64,000 bases of DNA, from the NCBI RefSeq assembly GCF_007991175.1, contig NZ_BJXV01000014.1:1-64000 (forward strand). Direction: 5' to 3'. Position numbers and translations under genes: made by a program. Below are positions 25,520-33,589 of the stretch, piece after piece; the first letter of the stretch is position 1; the number at the start of each line of letters is the position of its first letter. Origin of the DNA: Halovibrio variabilis (GTDB lineage: Bacteria; Pseudomonadota; Gammaproteobacteria; Pseudomonadales; Halomonadaceae). The notes beneath the pieces were generated by a model that was given only the letters and a program-made list of their open reading frames with translations, was not told the origin of the DNA and did not search any database.

Positions 25520-26410
25520 ATGCGACTTCTGTTCACCGGCGGCAGCGGCAAAGCCGGCCGTCATGCAACGGCTTATCTTCGTGACCAAGGTCACCGGGTC
25601 ACCAATTTAGACTGGGCGGCGTCCGATGTGCCCGGCATTACTACGCTGAAAACCGACCTGACCGACGCAGGCCAAGTGTTTAATGCCTGCCAGGCCTACG
25701 CCGATTTTGACGAACTGGAACCGGGCACTGGCGTGCCGCGTTACGATGCGATTGTCCACTTCGCGGCTATACCGGCCATCCTGCATCGGCCGGACAACGA
25801 GACCTACCGGATTAATACGCTGAGCACTTACAACGTGCTGGATGCAGCGACTAAGCTAGGCATTCCCAAGGTTATCTTCGCTTCCAGCGAGACTACCTAC
25901 GGCGTTTGCTTTGCCGATGGAGAGAAGAAACCGGACTACCTGCCTGTCGATGAAGAGCATCCCACCGTACCTCAAGATAGCTACGCCATGAGCAAGGTGG
26001 TGAATGAAGTAACCGCGCGCTCTTTCCAGGCGCGTTCAGGCATCGACATCTACGGCCTGCGTATCAATAACGTTATCGAGCCCCAAGAGTACCGCCAGAA
26101 TTTCCCGGCCTATATGGACAACCCCGCCCTGCGCCGTCGCAATATCTTCGCCTACATCGACGCCCGCGACTTGGGCCAAATGGTCGATTGCTGCCTGAAA
26201 ACCGATGGCCTGGGCTACCAAGTGTTCAATGTCGCCAATGACGATTTATCGGTGGGCCTGACCAATGCCCAGGTGATTGAGCGCTTCTACTCCGGCGTCC
26301 CCATCAAGCGCGAAATGGACGAGTTTGAGACCTTCTACAGCATCGAAAAGGCCCGCCGTCTGGTCGGTTTCGCACCACGCCACTTCTGGCGGGATGAGCT
26401 GGAGCAATAG
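25520..26410 (+). CDS. NAD-dependent epimerase/dehydratase family protein
   Basis: A 296-residue extended short-chain dehydrogenase: LLFTGGSGKAGRHATAYL (the Rossmann glycine motif TGGSGKAG), IVHFAAIPAIL, IFASSETTYGV (catalytic Ser/Thr region) and DSYAMSKVVNE (the catalytic YxxxK). The substrate is probably a sugar nucleotide or sugar lactone but cannot be told. AGGGG lies seven bases before the ATG at 25520. It stands alone between the two corrinoid transporters, and its stop is four bases from the end of the convergent ATPase gene. Any link to cobamide metabolism is unproven. Confidence 0.85.
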   Translation: MRLLFTGGSGKAGRHATAYLRDQGHRVTNLDWAASDVPGITTLKTDLTDAGQVFNACQAYADFDELEPGTGVPRYDAIVHFAAIPAILHRPDNETYRINTLSTYNVLDAATKLGIPKVIFASSETTYGVCFADGEKKPDYLPVDEEHPTVPQDSYAMSKVVNEVTARSFQARSGIDIYGLRINNVIEPQEYRQNFPAYMDNPALRRRNIFAYIDARDLGQMVDCCLKTDGLGYQVFNVANDDLSVGLTNAQVIERFYSGVPIKREMDEFETFYSIEKARRLVGFAPRHFWRDELEQ

Positions 26411-26413
26411 GCC

Positions 26414-27184
26414 TCACCCTTTTATCGGCACAAACACCGGCGCACCGTCCACCTCTACCACCGCGAGTCTTTGGCGGTAGAGGTTTTCTAAGGCACTGGG
26501 CACCAGCATGTTATCTCTTGAGCCCCAACAGGCTTCGCCATTGGGATAGAGCAGTAAAATATGGTCGCACCAGCGGGCAGCAAGGTTTAGGTCGTGCAGA
26601 CACATTATCACTGCCTTGCCTTCTGCAGCCTGTTCCGCCATTAGCCCCATCACGGCACTCTGGTGGTGAAGATCAAGATGGTTAGTCGGTTCATCGGCTA
26701 GCCAGACCGCCGGCGCCTGGGTCAGTACAGTAGCAATCGCAACGCGCTGGCGTTCGCCGCCGGAAAGCGTGCTGACTAAACGGTCGCGCAGGTGCGCCAC
26801 ATCTAGTCGCTCCAGGGCGGCGTCGGCACGGGCATAATCTTCAGCGCCCTCCATTTGCCATGGCGATAGATAAGGGTGGCGACCAATCAGTACTGTCTCT
26901 AATACGGTCGCGGGAAAGCCATCCTGGCGATCTTGAAATACCAACCCCAACCGCTGAGCGATATGGCGCCGACGCAGCTGGCTAATCAACTGATCATCCA
27001 GACTCACCTGACCTGAACGCGGGGCATGGAGACCCGCCAGGGTATGCAGCAGTGTGGTTTTACCCGCACCATTGGGGCCTAACACCCCCCACTTCTGTCC
27101 CGGCTCGATGGTTAAATTAAGCGGCGTACCGCCTTCACGGCCGGGTACGTCGATAATGAGATCGTGGCTAGCCAGTACGCTCAT
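26414..27184 (-). CDS. btuD: Second BtuD-type ABC transporter ATPase
   Basis: A 256-residue ATPase: GVLGPNGAGKTTLLHTLAGL, LVFQDRQDGFPATV, LSGGERQRVAIATVL, VWLADEPTNHLDLHHQ and VIMCLHDLNLAARW. It is the ATPase of a BtuCD-type vitamin B12 importer with the permease and binding protein encoded just upstream. It overlaps the permease by one base. The symbol follows the most likely substrate given the neighbouring btuB remnant and cobalamin genes; FecE-type siderophore ATPases look similar. Confidence 0.88.
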   Translation of the reverse strand: MSVLASHDLIIDVPGREGGTPLNLTIEPGQKWGVLGPNGAGKTTLLHTLAGLHAPRSGQVSLDDQLISQLRRRHIAQRLGLVFQDRQDGFPATVLETVLIGRHPYLSPWQMEGAEDYARADAALERLDVAHLRDRLVSTLSGGERQRVAIATVLTQAPAVWLADEPTNHLDLHHQSAVMGLMAEQAAEGKAVIMCLHDLNLAARWCDHILLLYPNGEACWGSRDNMLVPSALENLYRQRLAVVEVDGAPVFVPIKG

Positions 27185-28170
27185 CAGCGGCTCCGATAGA
27201 GCAGGAAAAGAAAGGTAGGCACGCCCAATAACGCAGTGATGACTCCCACTGGCAGCTGTTCTGGTGCAATCATCGTGCGCGCCAAGGTGTCGGCCAGCAC
27301 TAACAGCGTGCCGCCCGCCAGCGCACAGGCGGGCAAAATCAGCCGCTGATCGTTACCTAACAGCAGGCGCAGCATGTGGGGCACCACTAAACCGACAAAC
27401 CCAATGCTGCCTGCGGTGGTGACTGCCGCGGCGGTGAGCAGGCTGGCAACTATATAGATACACCATTCCAGCGGCCTGACCGCAACGCCCAGGGCGGCGG
27501 CCTGCTGTGGGCCACGAGCCAACACATTCAGGCTGCGCCCAAGCGGAATCAGTACCACGCAGGTAGCCAACAACAGTAGCAGCGGCGGCCAAGGGGTACG
27601 CGCATAAGAGAGATCGCCCATCAGCCAGTAGAGCATGCCTGGCAGGCGCTCGGCAGGGCTCATAGCCAGCATTAAGGTAATGACCGCGCCCCACCCCGCC
27701 GCAACCACCACGCCGGTGAGCAGCAGCCGTGAAGGCGTCCAGCCGCCGCTACCGTGGGCTAAACCAAAAACTAAAAACGTCGAAAATAGCGCGCCGCCAA
27801 ACGCCGAACTTGAAATCGCCAGCCCGCCTAACCCACCCAGCATGGCGGCCAGTGCGCCAATTGAGGCACCGCCAGAAAGGCCAAGCACATAAGGGTCAGC
27901 GAGAGGATTGCGCAGCAGCACCTGCATTAACGCCCCCGCCACTGCCAACAAACCGCCCACGGCAAACGCCGAGAGCGCCCTGGGCAGGCGCAGCTCCATC
28001 ACCATCGTCCGCGCCAGGGCGTCACCTTCGCCCTGCCCTATATGACTAAGCGCCACCTCCCAAATTTGCCCCGGCGAAATCTGTGCACTGCCAACGCCAA
28101 GGGCGATGAGTAGCGAAGCCAGCGCCGCAAATAAGAGCAGGCTAAGCGGCAGGCCCAGGCGCGCTAGCAT
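27184..28170 (-). CDS. btuC: BtuC-type ABC transporter permease
   Basis: A 328-residue FecCD-family permease: LLAVAGALMQVLLRNPLADPYVLGLSGGAS, GMLYWLMGDLSYAR, TTAGSIGFVGLVVPHMLRLLLG and LPVGVITALLGVPTFLFLLYRSR. It is clearly paralogous to the permease at 23565-24629 but not a recent duplicate. One-base overlaps with its neighbours on both sides show a three-gene operon, btuF-btuC-btuD. Confidence 0.9.
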   Translation of the reverse strand: MLARLGLPLSLLLFAALASLLIALGVGSAQISPGQIWEVALSHIGQGEGDALARTMVMELRLPRALSAFAVGGLLAVAGALMQVLLRNPLADPYVLGLSGGASIGALAAMLGGLGGLAISSSAFGGALFSTFLVFGLAHGSGGWTPSRLLLTGVVVAAGWGAVITLMLAMSPAERLPGMLYWLMGDLSYARTPWPPLLLLLATCVVLIPLGRSLNVLARGPQQAAALGVAVRPLEWCIYIVASLLTAAAVTTAGSIGFVGLVVPHMLRLLLGNDQRLILPACALAGGTLLVLADTLARTMIAPEQLPVGVITALLGVPTFLFLLYRSR

Positions 28171-29093
28171 TAAAGGCGCTCACGCTTTTGGCGGGCGATT
28201 TCAAGCTTCTCACACAGAATTTGGGTACCCTCCGTCAGGCGCGGCGTCGGCCGTTGAATCAGCGAAGGCGGTACAAAGAAGAGGTTATCTTCGGTCACCG
28301 CCGTCAGGTTGGGGTACTGCTCCCAGTGGGTCAGCCAGTGGCGATTCTCTTCGCCCATGCCCCCGGCCACAATCGCCTCTGGATTCGCTGCCAGCACGGC
28401 TTCGTCGTCGATACGTGGCACCAGCCGCGCCTGCTCGCCAAACACATTCTCGCCACCGCACATCTCAACCACTTGGCCGATCAGGTGCTGGTTGTTGACG
28501 CTCATTAGCGGCTCATCCCAAACCTGATAGAACGTGGTCACCGGCTCGCGATCACGATAGCGAGCGTCAATTCCGCCCATGGTCTTCCGGAAATTATCGG
28601 CCACCGTCTGTCCGGCGGCTTCAGTACCCGCCAGCCGCGCCAAGCGCTCAATGGCGCTGGCCACGCCCTCTACATCGCGGGGCTCGATATAGAACACGGG
28701 CATGCCCAGGGCTTCGAGGGTTTCAAGCTGTTCGGCGGGGTTGCCGGTTACCCAGCCAATGACTAAATCCGGCGCCAGCCCCACTAACGCCTCTAAATCA
28801 ATCCGGGTGTGGCTGCCCACCGACGTCACCTCCTTGGCTTCCGGCGGGTAGTCGCTGTAGGAAACGACGGCAACCACTTGATCCCCCGCGCCCGCCGCAT
28901 AGGTCAATTCGGTTGCACCTGGCGACAGCGTGGCAATGCGCTGAGCAGCATGGTGAAGGCAAACCTCACGGTCACGATCATCCACTGCGCAGCGCGAGTG
29001 TTCATGGGCGTGCGATACAGCCGCTATCAGCAGCAGCGCTAGGCCTAAGGCCCCGCGTACTAAGTGACTTCTTTTATTGGCCAAAGTGAACAC
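28170..29093 (-). CDS. btuF: BtuF-type cobalamin-binding periplasmic protein
   Basis: A 307-residue binding protein with a signal peptide (VRGALGLALLLIAAVSHAHE). It has the BtuF-like core AAQRIATLSPGATELTYAAG, VGSHTRIDLEALVGLAPDLVIGW, LGMPVFYIEPRDVEGVASAIERL and YQVWDEPLMSVNN. It should bind B12 in the periplasm. Start is GTG 29093 with AGGG about eight bases upstream, inside the 3' end of the broken btuB gene. It heads the btuF-C-D unit behind the riboswitch remnant. Confidence 0.88.
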   Translation of the reverse strand: MFTLANKRSHLVRGALGLALLLIAAVSHAHEHSRCAVDDRDREVCLHHAAQRIATLSPGATELTYAAGAGDQVVAVVSYSDYPPEAKEVTSVGSHTRIDLEALVGLAPDLVIGWVTGNPAEQLETLEALGMPVFYIEPRDVEGVASAIERLARLAGTEAAGQTVADNFRKTMGGIDARYRDREPVTTFYQVWDEPLMSVNNQHLIGQVVEMCGGENVFGEQARLVPRIDDEAVLAANPEAIVAGGMGEENRHWLTHWEQYPNLTAVTEDNLFFVPPSLIQRPTPRLTEGTQILCEKLEIARQKRERL

Positions 29094-29480
29094 TCAAGAA
29101 CCCTGCTCGGCCTGCATTGAGGTAGTCGGCGCCATCAAAAGAACGCGTGGTGATGTAGTCTTGGTCCAAAGTATTGTCTAACGTTACACGGGCGCTCCAC
29201 AGCGGGGCAAATTGCCAGCCTGCACGCAGATTAACCAGCCCATACCCACTCAAACGATCATCGTTTTGCGCATGACGATAGCGAGTACCTCCCTCACGCC
29301 CACTAACCCCAGCACTTAGCCGCTGCGTATTGAAAGAGCCGCCGCCCACTGACGGATGCCGTCTATGAGTAAAACGTTTTGCCCGCTGCCGGTGCCACGG
29401 ATATAGACACTCCTGGTTTTACCAAAGCTACCGTTGGTAGAAACATCTACCCCGGCTGACCACGGAATATATCAGTCAAG
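29074..29480 (-). pseudogene. btuB: Collapsed btuB-like TonB-dependent receptor gene
   Basis: Two pieces of an outer-membrane receptor survive. Upstream (about 29360-29475) the plug domain reads LTDIFRG, then in a shifted frame GVDVSTNGSFGKTRSVYIRG and TGSGQNVLLIDGIRQ. It then jumps straight to the last 80 or so residues of the barrel: RLSGYGLVNLRAGWQFAPLW, LDNTLDQDYITTRS and AGRAGFLSVHFGQ, stop at 29074. A stop and frameshift break the plug, and some 400-500 residues of the barrel are deleted. The signal peptide and TonB box are also gone. Position before btuFCD and after a cobalamin riboswitch remnant points to BtuB. Confidence 0.82.
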
Positions 29481-29482
29481 CT

Positions 29483-29600
29483 AGTGGGGTCTTGGCCGTT
29501 GTTATCTCGATCACCATTGCGGGGGCAGCGTTGGATTCCCACAAAACGTTCACCAACTTCCCATTTAACTGGCGGCTTTTCCACCGCCAGCATCTGAGAG
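29483..29600 (-). promoter_or_regulatory. Cobalamin riboswitch remnant upstream of the broken btuB
   Basis: On the minus strand the elements GGTGGAAAAGCCGCCAGTTAA, ATGGGAAGTTGGTG, AATCCAACGCTGCCCCCGCA, ATGGTGATCGAG and a CGGCCAAGACCCCACTAG-like stretch appear in the right order for a cobalamin aptamer. The 3' part (the GGGAAGG / GACC closing stems) is missing because the deletion that removed the start of btuB begins there. It is probably no longer a working switch, though transcription may still start upstream and reach btuFCD. Confidence 0.75.
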
Positions 29601-29686
29601 TGAGCGTAAGCTAGCAACTTGCTGTGGGGAGGTCAATTGACGATGAGCTGCTAGAGTAAAGGCAGCGCACCGACAAGGAGACGCTT

Positions 29687-30304
29687 ATGACCGATTCCTC
29701 GGCAGCCGGTGTGCCGCGCTGGCTAAAACTGGCCTTTACGCTGTGGATCCTGATATGGGCGCCGAGCTACGTAGTGCTGTTGGGGGCGCAGAATTTCTTC
29801 TGGCTATGCAACGTGGCGAGTTTTCTACTGCTGTTGGCACTGTGGAGCGAGCAGCGCACGCTGATGTCGATGCAGTGGCTGGCGGTGGCGCTGGTCGGCA
29901 GTTTATGGAGCCTGGACGTTGCAACAGCGGCGCTCACTGGCGTGCATCCCATCGGCGGCACTGAGTATATGTTCGACCCGGAGCATCCGCCCATGGCACG
30001 GGCCATGTCGCTCTACCACGTGGTACTGCCGCTGGTGGCGGGTATCGGTGTCGCCAAGCTTGGCTATGCGCGCCGCGCCCTGCTGTGGCAGACCCTGCTG
30101 ACCTGGGTAGTGGTACCGTTGACCTACCTGTTCACAGAGGCCGAGCGCAATATCAACTGGGTGCACGGACCTTTCGGCCAACCCCAGGACAGCCTGGATC
30201 CGTTGCTGTATCTTTTCCTGCTGACGATGTTGTGGCCGGTAGCGGTCTACCTGCCGGTGCATCTAGTGATGATCGGCTGGCAGCGCTGGCGGCGCCAAGC
30301 TTAG
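29687..30304 (+). CDS. Integral membrane protein of unknown function
   Basis: A 205-residue protein with about five hydrophobic segments: LAFTLWILIWAPSYVVLLGA, LCNVASFLLLLALW, MQWLAVALVGSLW, LYHVVLPLVAGIGVAKLG, LLTWVVVPLTYLF and LLYLFLLTMLWPVAVYLPVH. A conserved-looking HPIGGTEYMFDPEHPP loop and NINWVHGPFGQPQDS loop face one side. I do not recognise the family. AAGGAG lies eight bases before ATG 29687, so it is probably translated. It is transcribed away from the btuB remnant, and the direct repeat of the defence cassette begins just after its stop. Confidence 0.7.
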   Translation: MTDSSAAGVPRWLKLAFTLWILIWAPSYVVLLGAQNFFWLCNVASFLLLLALWSEQRTLMSMQWLAVALVGSLWSLDVATAALTGVHPIGGTEYMFDPEHPPMARAMSLYHVVLPLVAGIGVAKLGYARRALLWQTLLTWVVVPLTYLFTEAERNINWVHGPFGQPQDSLDPLLYLFLLTMLWPVAVYLPVHLVMIGWQRWRRQA

Positions 30305-30308
30305 CTAA

Positions 30309-30370
30309 CTACTTAATCGCCATTACCAACCCATGCCGCACATGCTAAACCTGGTCGGCTTGGGCGGTGG
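30309..30370. repeat. Left direct repeat of the cassette, a vestigial cobU 3' end
   Basis: Bases 30325-30370 match 33609-33654 at 44 of 46 positions. Read on the minus strand the copy resembles the C-terminus of the short cobU-like gene (TAQADQV, stop, HVRHGLVMAIK, stop at 30309), so the similarity extends a little beyond the near-identical part at protein level. It and the right copy bracket the three-gene cassette in direct orientation. Confidence 0.88.
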
Positions 30371-30383
30371 GTTTCGATATTGA

Positions 30384-31820
30384 TTATTTTTTCGGTTTAA
30401 CACCACCCCGGCGCCCTAGCCCAAAACCGACTCGATAGAGGTCAGGCATATCGATTCGGCCATCTTTGCGTTGCTCAAAAACACCAACGGATAATAAGTC
30501 GTCGCGAACCCCAGCCCAGCCTTTTTCAGCATGCTGGGGAGGCAGCCGACCTCCAGCATCAGCATCTTTGGGGCCACTGGGGAAATTCTCTTCCCAGCAC
30601 TGTTCAATATCCTCAAATTTAATCGGCACTGTCAGCCCCTGCAACGGGCTAAGCACTTCGTGTACCCAAGGGTAATCTTCAGTTAACTCGCTAACCCGAA
30701 TTGCAGATGCCTCTTGCACGCCGCGCTTGATACTTTCAAAGTGCAAAGCATGGGGATGCTCTGGGTAGCGTTCACGTGTGTCCTCGACCGCTTGTCGAAT
30801 AGCGGCAATAAATGAACGCGGTGACGTTCTCCCTTGTCCATCGGCTAAGTGTCCTACTGTCCAACTGTAGGGCACACCTCGTCGGTGGTCTCTTCCCATC
30901 CACGGCCCTGCTAATGCCTCAAACAGTGCTCGCTGTGCAGGTGTTTCTCTTTTAATCTCATCATTAAGAACAAATAGCCCGCCCTCCTGTCGAGGATCAT
31001 TTTGCAAGGTACGCGAATACAACTCACGCAACACCTGACCATGTTCGTTCGGGCCATTTAAAAAATATTGCCAGAGCAAACCATGTAAGTCGTGGCGGGC
31101 CCAGGATAGCTCTGCCTTAGTAGCCAAAAGCTTTGAAGCGTCAGGAAAATTTGTCACCGTTCGTTCTAACTGATCGTCACGTAGGAAAATTTTGGCGAAA
31201 ATACGCGGATAAGGCTTCAACCAAAGAGCTACGCGCAGTAGATCACGCACGACCTCATCCATGATATGCCAATCGCTACTAAGTCTATCCAGGGCATCGA
31301 AAAGTATGAATGCGTCCTTTTGTTCCTCGTTAAGTTGCTCGCTAGCCAGTATCACCATTTGGGCAACACGCTCTGGATTATCACTGACCCACTCGACGCT
31401 TTCTTGCCAACTTGTGCAAGGAATGTGTTCACCAAGGAGCTCGGCTAACCAACGCACAACCACGGCCCGCCAGACGGCATAAGGCTCAGCGCCAGCCTTC
31501 ATTAGTTGATCTAATGTAGCAGCATCTGGATAACGGTCAGGTTCTGGACGTTCTGAGAAGCCTATCCGAATTTCTGCTTGATCCAGTTTTGGAATTGAGG
31601 AGCCCAACCGGCTTCTTAAAGCTTGATCATTCAGGGCAGCCGTCCAGACCGACTTCCCTACTCCTCGTGTACCCACCACCAACTGACATTCGGGTCTTAG
31701 TGCTTTTAAATGTGTAGGGGGTACATAGAGATGCTCTTGCGGCGGAGCGCCCCCATTGTAAGACGTATCGACTGGCAGCGCCTGCAAGATGGCTTCCCTG
31801 ATCCGACTAAGCCCTGTCAT
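30384..31820 (-). CDS. P-loop ATPase of the three-gene cassette
   Basis: About 478 residues. Walker A is GTRGVGKS (about residues 50-57) and a Walker B-like strand is DAFILFDALDRLS (about 168-180), giving a STAND/KAP-like or AAA-like ATPase. The rest is helical with no recognised effector domain, and the end is basic (RRGGVKPKK). ATG 31820 has AGGAG seven bases upstream and overlaps the KGGVGR ATPase gene by 14 bases; the longer GTG 31850 start is less likely. It is the third gene of a coupled cassette lying between direct repeats. A nucleotide-driven defence role fits the context but is inference. Confidence 0.78.
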   Translation of the reverse strand: MTGLSRIREAILQALPVDTSYNGGAPPQEHLYVPPTHLKALRPECQLVVGTRGVGKSVWTAALNDQALRSRLGSSIPKLDQAEIRIGFSERPEPDRYPDAATLDQLMKAGAEPYAVWRAVVVRWLAELLGEHIPCTSWQESVEWVSDNPERVAQMVILASEQLNEEQKDAFILFDALDRLSSDWHIMDEVVRDLLRVALWLKPYPRIFAKIFLRDDQLERTVTNFPDASKLLATKAELSWARHDLHGLLWQYFLNGPNEHGQVLRELYSRTLQNDPRQEGGLFVLNDEIKRETPAQRALFEALAGPWMGRDHRRGVPYSWTVGHLADGQGRTSPRSFIAAIRQAVEDTRERYPEHPHALHFESIKRGVQEASAIRVSELTEDYPWVHEVLSPLQGLTVPIKFEDIEQCWEENFPSGPKDADAGGRLPPQHAEKGWAGVRDDLLSVGVFEQRKDGRIDMPDLYRVGFGLGRRGGVKPKK

Positions 31821-33117
31821 CTTTTTTCTCCTGAAAAGAAGTGGAGACACCTAATCCATTGATCAATGAGCCATATATAGAATCTACCTCATGGCGATCT
31901 ATTTGCTGAAAGCGACTGTGCAAGGACGTTAAAGCGGCAAAGCCACGGTGCCAATTAATCGGCCATGGGTAATGCGGAGCAGTTTCATCGCTATCATCGA
32001 AGTTCCACAACGTTTCGGTCGTCTCGCCGGGAGGCACGTCATCATATAAAGACTCAGCAAACAAATCCCAACTGTGTTCATTCAAAGATCCAAAATACTC
32101 GGCAGCGCCAATGTCCGGAATCATCGCGCCGACCAGCTGCAACCGTTCGCGGATTTCCTGGGCAACACCAGCTTTGTGCCAATAATCAAACAAAATGCGG
32201 TATCCCGACCAGGTTTGTTCGCCATCAATAGCGAATAGAAGCACTAATCCCGCGCCAAGATCTGTTACGCAACTTGATGCAACATCGTCAATCCCAGAGC
32301 GGGAGTCGATCAGAATAATGTCAGGCTGCCAGCGCTGCTCTAATTGTCCAAGCAACCGGTCAAGGCGCTGAGACCATGCCTCATGTATCCCAACGGCGTT
32401 GTGTTTTGGCATCCATACTCGTCCCAGCTTGGCAATATAATCGCCAGGGTCGGCCCCATGAGCGGGCACCACAAGAATCTCTCCATCATGGGCAAGTTCG
32501 CTGGTAGCTACCATGTCCTCAAAGACAACAGCTCCATTATCGACCAAATCCTCTACCAACCAGTCCGTAATTCCATAAGCTGGACGCCTTTCCTCGGGTA
32601 ACAATCCTGACGAAAGCCCGGGAGATTCAAGGTCTAAATCCAGCACCATCACCCGCTTACCCGACTGAGCCAGTGACCAAGCCGATGCGGCCATTGCGGT
32701 TGAACGGCCGACGCCTCCTTTAATAGAAAAAAACACCACACGAGGAGCACCATCAGTTACCTCTGTAATATTCGCCCAGCGCCCCTCGGTAGCTAAGCGG
32801 TCAACAACATAGGCGCCTTCAACATCCCCTAACCTAAATTTAGAAGCACCGGAAAACACAGCATCCATGTCGTCCTCAAACAGAATCATCTGCTCAGTTG
32901 GAAAGGCGTGAGCACCAAGCTCATTAGAAAGTTCTGCCGCGATTAAACGGAAGCTATCAAGTGCCTTGCTGTCTTGTTCAACGCTGCCAGGGAGAACAAG
33001 GCGAACGCGCCCGTTGAGATCACGATTCGCAATAACTGGCTGTGTTTGTGCAATCAACTCAGTATGGGGGGTCAAAACATGGATCAGAACACGCAGAATA
33101 TTATCAAAGGTAATCAT
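31807..33117 (-). CDS. KGGVGR-variant ParA/MinD-like ATPase
   Basis: A 436-residue protein. Residues 1-120 form an unassigned N-terminal region. A deviant Walker A follows at about 133-140 (KGGVGRST, with Arg in place of the usual Lys of ParA/MinD). Then come MVLDLDLESPGLSS (Walker A' Asp), IILIDSRSGIDDVASS (Walker B) and LLFAIDGEQTWSGYRILF. The KGGVGR variant is known as a separate ParA-like family often found beside other ATPases in defence-type neighbourhoods. It overlaps the upstream HEPN-like gene by four bases (ATGA) and the downstream ATPase by 14. No partition partner (ParB) is nearby, so plasmid partition is unlikely. Confidence 0.82.
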   Translation of the reverse strand: MITFDNILRVLIHVLTPHTELIAQTQPVIANRDLNGRVRLVLPGSVEQDSKALDSFRLIAAELSNELGAHAFPTEQMILFEDDMDAVFSGASKFRLGDVEGAYVVDRLATEGRWANITEVTDGAPRVVFFSIKGGVGRSTAMAASAWSLAQSGKRVMVLDLDLESPGLSSGLLPEERRPAYGITDWLVEDLVDNGAVVFEDMVATSELAHDGEILVVPAHGADPGDYIAKLGRVWMPKHNAVGIHEAWSQRLDRLLGQLEQRWQPDIILIDSRSGIDDVASSCVTDLGAGLVLLFAIDGEQTWSGYRILFDYWHKAGVAQEIRERLQLVGAMIPDIGAAEYFGSLNEHSWDLFAESLYDDVPPGETTETLWNFDDSDETAPHYPWPINWHRGFAALTSLHSRFQQIDRHEVDSIYGSLINGLGVSTSFQEKKDDRA

Positions 33118-33530
33118 ATCAAACCGTCCAGTTGCGCTTTGCGAATCAGTTGACGCACACTCTTAGCACCTTTTCTGTGCGGCTCAACCCGAGCCTGATC
33201 AAATAAATTTTGATTAGCATACCGCTGTGATGCGTTCCAATCTTGGAATGGATCAGCTAGTTCAAGACCGTAGGCAGTGCCTTGATGAAGCCCACTTCGA
33301 TAGGTTTCGTAACGTGCCCAAATAACATTAATATGCTTCTTATCTTTATCCCTTTTAGGCATATCCTTGCTTTCATCAAATGGCATGCCAAATACCAGCA
33401 TTAATTTCTTCAAACCGCATTCAGCCGCTATGCCAAAAAGATGATCTGCATTGGCCCAACGCTGCGACTGAAAGAGTTGTTCAGCATCTTGCCAATGGCG
33501 CTCGCTAGCGTCGAGAAAATCACTTTGCAT
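33114..33530 (-). CDS. Small HEPN-like helical protein, first gene of the cassette
   Basis: A 138-residue protein, mostly helical: FLDASERHWQDAEQLFQSQR, WANADHLFGIAAECGLKKLM, DKDKKHINVIWARYETYRSG and a basic C-terminus (RVEPHRKGAKSVRQLIRKA). The arrangement of an early helix with AAECGLKKL resembles HEPN-type proteins, but a canonical R-X4-6-H motif is not present (R-V-E-P-H is the nearest), so nuclease activity is doubtful. It overlaps the KGGVGR ATPase by four bases. ATG 33528-33530 is preceded by AGGGG at a distance of ten. Family call is weak; gene reality is strongly supported by the coupling. Confidence 0.65.
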   Translation of the reverse strand: MQSDFLDASERHWQDAEQLFQSQRWANADHLFGIAAECGLKKLMLVFGMPFDESKDMPKRDKDKKHINVIWARYETYRSGLHQGTAYGLELADPFQDWNASQRYANQNLFDQARVEPHRKGAKSVRQLIRKAQLDGLI

Positions 33531-33589
33531 CCTTAACCGGCCCCTATAAATCTATTGGTTAGTCTTCATTAGTTGTAAGCATACGCACA

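Noticed and set aside
31807..33117. Plasmid-type ParA partition gene
   Set aside because: The Walker A is the KGGVGR variant, no ParB or parS-like array is near, and the partners are another ATPase and a helical protein.
30384..33530. Reading the cassette as a complete integrative element with its own integrase
   Set aside because: No recombinase or integrase is encoded between the repeats; only three cargo genes are present.
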